Shown in pieces: positions 35,003 through 40,249 of a stretch of 40,249 bases of DNA. The first letter of the stretch is position 1. Each line of letters starts with the position of its first letter. Source of the stretch: Natronomonas aquatica (GTDB taxonomy: Archaea; Halobacteriota; Halobacteria; Halobacteriales; Haloarculaceae). The stretch spans positions 1-40,249 of the forward strand of contig NZ_JAHLKM010000019.1 in assembly GCF_024449025.1 (NCBI RefSeq). Direction: 5' to 3'. The translations under genes and the position numbers were made by a program. The notes under the pieces were generated by a model. It was not told where the DNA came from and did no database searches. It was given only the letters and a program-made list of their open reading frames with translations.

Positions 35003-37282
35003 TCAGCTGCCGAGTAGACGTCTGAAGAATCCCGGTGAATTTGTCTCCTCTGAACCAGTTGGTTGGTCAGCGGCTTCACCGTTTTCTGCTGGTCCGTCAA
35101 GTAGTTCTTCAACCGAGTAGCCAATCCACTCAGCGAAGTCTTCCGGTGCACCGATATAGACACTTGTCCCAGATTTATCGGACATAAACCGCTTGTCCAG
35201 GCGTTTCTCGTAGTCGTAGACTTCCCAATCCTCGCGGTCGAAGTCAGCGTTCATCCCATCGGGTTCCGATTCGAACTGGACACGACCACCTTGGATGTCG
35301 CGCTGCCATTTGAGCCGTCCCGTATCGTACATCTGTTCCGCTGGCTCATTAGCAGGGAAGTACTCCGGGGGTTCTCGACCAGCCTCCTCGTAGAAGTCAC
35401 AGAAGATCTGGCGGACGTCTTCCACTGTGCCATTACCTTCGGTCCACGGCTGCTCTGCTAGCATGCGGCGAGCCACGTAACTGAATATCGGATTCTCTCG
35501 CTCTAGCACTTCTGCGAGATCGTCTTGGGCCTCATGGAATCCCGGATCTTCTGGATTCGAGGGGAACGACACGTCCATACTGAGGATCTTCATTCGGTTC
35601 CGGAACTCCGACTTCGGCAGTGAATCGTTGGTCGTAAGAATCAGACACGGCTGATCGACACTGGTCGGCGTCCAATCACTCCAGTAATTTCGGATTGGGC
35701 TCCATCCCTGAATATTACTTTTTTCGGCGTCGATAATCGCATACGGGAAACTGGTGTCCCACTCCCGAACCCCGCGAATCTCATCAACACCCACATCGTC
35801 TGCATCGACTCCGGAAATGACGGTATTGTCCGAAACCAGCCGGAGAATGTATTCCGTGAGTTTGTCTTTTCCGGCGTCGCTGTTCCCTTCGATGTACAGG
35901 TGCTGTAGAACATTGTCGAGGGTCCGCGACGGGGAAGAGAGTTCCTCAGCGTACTGGTTGGCAAACGGGGCCCAGAATCCGTAGAGGAATGCTTCGTACA
36001 TCTGGGCCATCACGGCGGTCGGTGTCTGGGAATACCCGTGATTCTTGACGGTCTCGACATAAGCCTCGATAGTATCGAGGCAATGATCCAGAACCCCAGG
36101 GGTCGGGGGATCCGTAGCGACTAAGATCAGGTCCTCATCATCGCCGATGATGACCTGCTCGGCTTCGGGGACGACGGACATAGTGGGGATTTCCGTTGAT
36201 TCCCGAACTTGGTTGTTGTAGGCGCTCAGCGGCGCTGTAATACTATGATCCTCGACAGTCGCACCGCGAGAACGGAGCGTAGAACTGAACTCATCGGCGA
36301 CGTCTCTGTCCACTTTACTGGTCCCCATTCGGATTTTCTTCTCCGGCGTCCGAACCCGGGGCCGGTCTAACGTCTTGGTAAGGGCCGTTTCGTGGTCTGA
36401 TTCAACGAGCCCCACATCGGGTGATTCCTCGCTGTCGTCCTCCGCTTCTGAAGGTTCGTTCGAATCAGTGTCATCGTCGTCGCCTGATCCATCTGGTTTC
36501 ACGACCGTCCGGTCGGCCCTTTGGGGCTCATCGACGAATGCGACTGTTTCGTCCGCTTCCTCAGGGTCATCGACTGCTGCCGTTACTCGATCTGCAATCT
36601 CCTTCAGGTCCTCCGTCGCGTCTTGGTTGAGCGCGGCCGTATCGCTCACGTCTAAATCTCCTGACCCGACCCAGTACTCGATGCGGTTTTCGCGCTCTTC
36701 GGGAGTGTCTGCGTCTTCGATGGCTTCGACCAGCCCGTCAAGAAGCGTTTGGCTACTGTACCGTTCTCGGTATTCGTCGATGAACGCTGAAAACTCTTCA
36801 TCAAGCTCTGTTCCGGTCTCAGTGGTGATGATCGAGATCTGGTTCGTGTGGTACTCCCACGAGTTGACGGACAGGTTCGCGGATCCATGAACGAGCTTTA
36901 CCGTATCGTCATGCCGGACGATACGGTACATCTTTGAGTGGACAATCTTCCGATTCTTCAGTCGAACAGTCAGCCGGTCATCCTGCCGGAGCTGAACGAG
37001 CGACCGCGCGGTTGAGATATCTTTGACCTGATTGGCGTAGTCGTTAGCATTCCCGACCAGCACGTCGAGTGAATCGATGTCGTACTCGGTCAGCATCCGA
37101 ACCATCAGTTCCGGTGTCTCAGCATACGTCACCGCATCTACGTGGCGGGCTCCCTCGAACAGGTCGAGAAAGTCTTCGCGCTTTTTCACCATCGCTAACC
37201 GATACCCCGCCTCCCCGGAACCGTAGAATTCCGGCATATCAGCGTACTTGTCGAACGAAATCTTTGCTGTTATCTCATCCAT
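35003..37282 (-). CDS. PLD-type nuclease fused to an SF3/AAA-like ATPase domain
   Basis: 759 residues from ATG 37282 (ATG 37345 would add 21 basic residues and is possible). Residues 110-145 contain a single PLD/HKD motif, IVHSKMYRIV (His 115, Lys 117) with VHGSANLSVNSWE (Asn 136), as in PLD-superfamily nucleases, which work as dimers. An acidic linker (about 235-300) follows. The C-terminal half looks like a P4/SF3-type helicase ATPase: Walker A IEGNSDAGKDKL (464-475), Walker B-like FPYAIIDAEKS (512-522), sensor-1 CLILTTND (546-553) and EFRNRMKIL with candidate Arg fingers. It is encoded directly after HerA on the same strand, about 100 bp apart. A DNA-targeting defence role is inferred. Confidence 0.75.
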   Translation of the reverse strand: MDEITAKISFDKYADMPEFYGSGEAGYRLAMVKKREDFLDLFEGARHVDAVTYAETPELMVRMLTEYDIDSLDVLVGNANDYANQVKDISTARSLVQLRQDDRLTVRLKNRKIVHSKMYRIVRHDDTVKLVHGSANLSVNSWEYHTNQISIITTETGTELDEEFSAFIDEYRERYSSQTLLDGLVEAIEDADTPEERENRIEYWVGSGDLDVSDTAALNQDATEDLKEIADRVTAAVDDPEEADETVAFVDEPQRADRTVVKPDGSGDDDDTDSNEPSEAEDDSEESPDVGLVESDHETALTKTLDRPRVRTPEKKIRMGTSKVDRDVADEFSSTLRSRGATVEDHSITAPLSAYNNQVRESTEIPTMSVVPEAEQVIIGDDEDLILVATDPPTPGVLDHCLDTIEAYVETVKNHGYSQTPTAVMAQMYEAFLYGFWAPFANQYAEELSSPSRTLDNVLQHLYIEGNSDAGKDKLTEYILRLVSDNTVISGVDADDVGVDEIRGVREWDTSFPYAIIDAEKSNIQGWSPIRNYWSDWTPTSVDQPCLILTTNDSLPKSEFRNRMKILSMDVSFPSNPEDPGFHEAQDDLAEVLERENPIFSYVARRMLAEQPWTEGNGTVEDVRQIFCDFYEEAGREPPEYFPANEPAEQMYDTGRLKWQRDIQGGRVQFESEPDGMNADFDREDWEVYDYEKRLDKRFMSDKSGTSVYIGAPEDFAEWIGYSVEELLDGPAENGEAADQPTGSEETNSPGFFRRLLGS

Positions 37283-37384
37283 TGTCTTGACTGTGTTTAC
37301 TCGACACGTGAGACGCTCGTTCTGCTCACGGTGTCTCGACGGCACTCACGCTCTGCAGTGACTGTCTCGAACCGCCGATCTCGC

Positions 37385-39028
37385 TCAATCAAGGCTCCGT
37401 ACCCCCGTCGAATCCCCCTCACCGAAATCAGCGGACTCTGATTGGGTTGGTTCACGCTGTCGCTGATCGTACGCCTTACGCCAAGCATTGATGACGTCCT
37501 GGCTCTCTGCCCCGTGAGATGTGCGTCGACGCCGGACTTGAATCAGCGCTGGCGTGTTCATCGCGTCACCAGAGACCACCGCTTGTCCGGGCGTCAGGCC
37601 GGGTAACTCGCGGAGTACATCTTCACCTGCCGCCTCGACAGAGTTCTTGATCGCGTCTTGATCGTTCGGGTTCTTGATTTGCATCGAAATCTGTGTGCCA
37701 CACTGCGACAGCACGTCCTGATCAATCTTTGAAGGACGTTGACTGATGATGCCCAGCCCGAACCCGAACTTGCGCCCCTCGGACGTGATCGTACGCATAA
37801 TATCTAGCGAGGGAGCGTCGCCCGAAGCCGGTGCGAACCGGTGCCCCTCTTCGAACAGCGCGAAGATCGGGTGCTCGATCTGGGAGTCGCGGTCTCGGAC
37901 GGCATCGAGACGTTCCCGGTACATCCGTCGCAGGAGCACGGTCGTGATGAGTTGCTGGTTCCACCGATCCAGCGTATCCATCTGTAGGACGGTACACTGG
38001 CCAGGGTCCACGATTTCGTCCAGTGGGACGTTGTCTTCAGGGTGGAATAGATCGTTCCGCTCTATCGAGCGGCGGAGCCGCCACTCCAGTGCACCGACAC
38101 TCGCGTCATCGTCGTCGTATATCCGGTGCATCTGATCGATGAGTTCATCGACGCCCCACGTCCGACTCTCCTGTCGCTGCATCGCGCGCCATGCCGTCGA
38201 CAGCCGCTCTTGCATTCGGTTACTCGGATTGTCCAAGACGGCCATGACATCGCCAATGTCCAGTTCCGAAATGCGTACGCGAAGCCGCTCCGGATCGTAG
38301 TAGACGACCTCTGGTTCGTATCCGTCCTCGCCCTGGAATGCTTCGTGGCCCTGCATTTCTGCGAGAGTATCATACTCCCCGTGCGGGTCGAATACGAGCA
38401 GAGATGCACGGGAGCTTGGACGCATCATCTCTTCAATCAACACGGATACTGTGTACGATTTCCCGCTGCCCGTGGATGCTAGAATTGCCAGGTGCGTCGA
38501 GGCGAATTCCTTGATCGGAACGTGGATGTTCGTCGCTTCGGGCGACCGATTCAATAGCCACCCCAGGTACGCAGTTCCGTCCAGTTCTGTCACGTCTGTG
38601 CTGTCTGTCTCGCACCCGAGGTTCGGTAGGACTGTTTCGAGCTGCTGATCGGGTGCAATCGACAACGGCGTTCCCGGAGACGGGAGCTGCCGCGGGTTGG
38701 CGAACGTGGTCATATTGGTGTGGTAGTACCCGATGACCGTCGCCTTGAGTCGGTACAGTTCGGTGTCGTCGGTCTGGACGCCGAGCGTTGCTGCGACGGT
38801 GTCTGGACCGACTTCCGGGTCTGCGAGGAAGCCGTCCGGGAGTCCGCGAATCAATTCACGGTTCGTCACGCGGGCGAGCACCGACCGGTTCTCCCCATCG
38901 ACGGAGACCGTGTAGGTGATGAACTCCCCCGTTTTGATGGATTTGTCCGCAGGGGCGACGAAGACGAATTCGTTCGGATCCTCCCCGGGTCCGGCGACGG
39001 TGCCGACGACCGATTGCTTCCCAGACAT
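37385..39028 (-). CDS. herA: HerA-type DNA translocase ATPase
   Basis: 547 residues from ATG 39028. The frame continues to 39259, but that extension is the shadow of the transposase coding region. An N-terminal HAS-barrel-like domain (about 1-120) precedes the FtsK/HerA ATPase: Walker A ASTGSGKSYT (184-193), VFDPHGEYD (212-220), Walker B IFALFEEGHRF (387-397), sensor-like IISQRPSKID (427-436) and the QIKNPNDQDAI region. HerA forms hexameric rings that pump dsDNA and partners with a nuclease, NurA in archaeal repair or other nucleases in anti-phage systems. No NurA is seen; the next gene encodes a PLD nuclease. An IS1595-like element ends 42 bp upstream, so the native promoter may be lost. Confidence 0.88.
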   Translation of the reverse strand: MSGKQSVVGTVAGPGEDPNEFVFVAPADKSIKTGEFITYTVSVDGENRSVLARVTNRELIRGLPDGFLADPEVGPDTVAATLGVQTDDTELYRLKATVIGYYHTNMTTFANPRQLPSPGTPLSIAPDQQLETVLPNLGCETDSTDVTELDGTAYLGWLLNRSPEATNIHVPIKEFASTHLAILASTGSGKSYTVSVLIEEMMRPSSRASLLVFDPHGEYDTLAEMQGHEAFQGEDGYEPEVVYYDPERLRVRISELDIGDVMAVLDNPSNRMQERLSTAWRAMQRQESRTWGVDELIDQMHRIYDDDDASVGALEWRLRRSIERNDLFHPEDNVPLDEIVDPGQCTVLQMDTLDRWNQQLITTVLLRRMYRERLDAVRDRDSQIEHPIFALFEEGHRFAPASGDAPSLDIMRTITSEGRKFGFGLGIISQRPSKIDQDVLSQCGTQISMQIKNPNDQDAIKNSVEAAGEDVLRELPGLTPGQAVVSGDAMNTPALIQVRRRRTSHGAESQDVINAWRKAYDQRQREPTQSESADFGEGDSTGVRSLD

Positions 39029-39093
39029 CAGACCACCCCCCGGCGCTCGTGCGCCTGCCACTCGGTGTTTCGCTCTTCGGTAGACTGGCGGAA

Positions 39094-40062
39094 CTAGCGG
39101 AGTACGTTGACGGCGATGGAATCTACGAGACCGTGGATCGGTGCCCCAGTAAGGTTCAGTGACCGGAGGAAGCCGTAGGTCCGAGCGGCCTGCTCCAAGC
39201 CCTGCTTGGACAGGCCGCGGAACTTCGCCAACCACGGTTGGAGCAGTGACCAGAGACACTCTACCTGGTTCGTGTGGACGCCTTCGTCGGAGACGTACCT
39301 CTCGTCGTGGACAACGTATCGGTGATCATGCTCCATCCCTCGGTAAGCTGGCAGTCCATCGGTCCAGACCTCTCCCAGCGGCTGGGAGAGGTCGTCCGCT
39401 TCCTCGATAACTGGCCCAAGGTCATCTTCATAGTCGCTTCCTTCCTGAGCTGAGACCACGCGAAGCACGTCGCGGCAGGCCGCGACGAGCGTCAGTTCGT
39501 CACCCTGATCCCCTGTCCAGCGGGTACGTCCACCCTCGGGCGACCCGCCGCGGTCGAGTCCCTCCCGCGGCGGATCTTGGCCTTTGAAGCCCGAACACAC
39601 CTGCTGTGTTTCATCGACCTGTGTTGGCCCATCGACTGTCTGGGAGATGCGCTCCCAGACAGTCGGAAATCCCCGACAGAACGTGGTCTCAAACTCTCTT
39701 AGCTGGTCGTGAAGCGTCGTGTAACACGGTGAAAGGAGTTCAGCGATTTGGGTAATGCTGAGCAGTGTGTCAGCGTAGAGGATGAAGGCGATGAGGAACT
39801 CACCTGGGGTGAGTTCCGAATCGTAGAAGGGTGTCCACCGCGTGTACGTGGTTTTCCAGTCACAGCGGCCACACCAGATACGGTCAGAGCCGTTGAGAGC
39901 GTGGAGGCTGTCTGCACCGCAGTGTGGACAGGAGCGTTCTTCCCAGATCGTTTTGAGACGCCGCTCGACGATGGTGTCGAGCGGATCGGCCCGAAATTCT
40001 ATTACCCCAAGTTCCACAAGTTCCGATATCCTCTGGCCGAAGGCAGGACGGTCTTCATGCAT
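39094..40062 (-). CDS. IS1595-family DDE transposase
   Basis: 322 residues. An N-terminal zinc ribbon (CPHCGADSLHALNGSDRIWCGRCDW) is followed by a catalytic core with Asp in VDETQQV, Asp in WTDGLPAY and Glu in HTNQVECLWSLL, the ISXO2-like DDE arrangement of IS1595 elements. No in-frame stop or frameshift is seen, so the enzyme may be active. The stop codon TAG at 39094-39096 abuts the left inverted repeat. The coding sequence is unusually rich in perfect long inverted repeats (see the repeat entry). An N-terminal extension upstream of ATG 40062 is not needed. Confidence 0.85.
   Translation of the reverse strand: MHEDRPAFGQRISELVELGVIEFRADPLDTIVERRLKTIWEERSCPHCGADSLHALNGSDRIWCGRCDWKTTYTRWTPFYDSELTPGEFLIAFILYADTLLSITQIAELLSPCYTTLHDQLREFETTFCRGFPTVWERISQTVDGPTQVDETQQVCSGFKGQDPPREGLDRGGSPEGGRTRWTGDQGDELTLVAACRDVLRVVSAQEGSDYEDDLGPVIEEADDLSQPLGEVWTDGLPAYRGMEHDHRYVVHDERYVSDEGVHTNQVECLWSLLQPWLAKFRGLSKQGLEQAARTYGFLRSLNLTGAPIHGLVDSIAVNVLR
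39185..39984. repeat. Seven hairpin-forming inverted repeats inside the transposase gene
   Basis: Perfect or near-perfect inverted repeats: 39185-39218 (8-bp plus 7-bp stem with a 1-nt bulge), 39367-39378/39382-39393 (12-bp arms), 39468-39476/39479-39487 (9-bp), 39545-39553/39565-39573 (9-bp), 39633-39646/39652-39665 (14-bp), 39795-39804/39808-39817 (10-bp), 39961-39969/39976-39984 (9-bp). All fall in the coding sequence with intact reading frame. The density exceeds that seen by eye in other genes of this window. Confidence 0.8.
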
Positions 40063-40123
40063 ACCCGTTTTTGCCGGGCCAGAGGCACTAATGCTCCTGG
40101 TTCCGCCAGTCTACCGAAGAGCG

Positions 40124-40249
40124 TGTTCTCTATATTCTCGTACAGAACATTGGCGAAGACGAATTCTTTGATCGCTCATCTGTAGCAGTGAATACTTTGT
40201 AAGTGGAGTTCGTAACTGGCTCCAAGATGGTCAGCAGAGAGAGCGTGGA
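40124..40249. other. Sequence outside the IS, no gene identified
   Basis: 126 bases at the window end. A plus-strand frame through VLYILVQNIGEDEFF ends in TAA near 40190. It has gene-like character but its start would lie across the IS border, so it could be the tail of a gene interrupted by the insertion. Too short to assign. Confidence 0.3.

Larger units (their letters stand above)
39071..40123 (-). mobile_element. IS1595-like insertion sequence
   Basis: Perfect 24-bp inverted repeats bound the element: 39071-39094 (starting cgctcttcgg) and 40100-40123 (ending ccgaagagcg). It contains one transposase gene that ends inside the left repeat. The 1053-bp length and the zinc-ribbon DDE transposase fit the IS1595 family. 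The flanking 8-bp sequences (cggtgttt and tgttctct) do not match, so no target duplication is visible. It lies 42 bp before the herA start codon and may supply or destroy its promoter. Confidence 0.8.

Noticed and set aside
39029-39259. Longer N-terminus for the HerA gene (77 extra residues)
   Set aside because: The extension overlaps the transposase coding region and IS end, has basic, low-complexity character, and HerA homology starts at ATG 39028.
39063-40131. Target-site duplication for the IS1595-like element
   Set aside because: The 8-bp flanks do not match when the borders are set at the inverted repeats.
40115-40193. Plus-strand fragment VLYILVQNIGEDEFF crossing the IS end
   Set aside because: Gene-like, but too short and without a start; it cannot be assigned to a family.
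1-40249. CRISPR array, rRNA or tRNA genes
   Set aside because: No spaced short repeats and no tRNA/rRNA-like sequence were recognised; a covariance-model search was not possible.

Overview
The window comes from a haloarchaeon (class Halobacteria). The evidence is acidic proteins throughout, a TFB/TFIIB-like factor, a halocyanin-type lipoprotein with an RR signal, a DUF7344 protein, archaeal TATA-like boxes about 27-29 bp upstream of several start codons (leaderless transcripts), and haloarchaeal-type integrases and insertion sequence ends. No rRNA, tRNA or CRISPR array was seen. Gene density, several recombinases and IS remnants mark it as accessory DNA, either a plasmid/megaplasmid or a chromosomal island.

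Layout. (1) 1-4020: mobile-element debris. It holds the C-terminal remnant of a serine recombinase coupled to a TFB-like gene, a complete large serine recombinase with an unusual hydrophobic N-terminus, a DUF7344 winged-helix protein and a solitary IS6-like end. (2) 4023-9526: copper/heavy-metal block with a YHS-domain permease, a CopZ-like chaperone, a SHOCT membrane protein and a CPH-type (CopB) P-type ATPase. (3) 10087-10726: a DUF433 antitoxin with its DUF5615 toxin broken by an in-frame stop. (4) 10781-16780: an arsenite-permease-like protein, a second P-type ATPase with an SPW metal-site motif, a polytopic protein with a Cys cluster, and a CPBP protease. (5) 16963-20776: a Zn/Cd operon (CPC ATPase, CDF exporter, SpoIIAA/STAS-like protein). 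(6) 20883-24260: a multicopper oxidase, ZIP and halocyanin operon behind a TATA box with an adjacent dyad of DtxR/SirR character, next to a truncated DtxR-type regulator fragment. (7) 24800-32952: two related tyrosine recombinases bracket mostly unknown small genes, a 760-bp element with IS6-like ends but no transposase, and an HNH endonuclease. (8) 33401-40123: an AAA/DUF234 ATPase, then a PLD-nuclease/ATPase fusion next to a HerA translocase, with an IS1595-like element inserted just upstream of herA.

The metal genes form complementary layers. Efflux of Cu+ (or a similar soft ion), Zn/Cd and arsenite is combined with copper binding proteins and a separate, apparently metal-regulated, oxidase plus ZIP module that may serve uptake. 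The strongest candidate for an undescribed system is the HerA plus PLD-ATPase pair, which resembles known HerA-nuclease defence pairs but uses a different nuclease partner. Other candidates are the HNH protein with TRAM-like repeats, the membrane-anchored serine recombinase, and the IS6-ended element carrying passenger genes.
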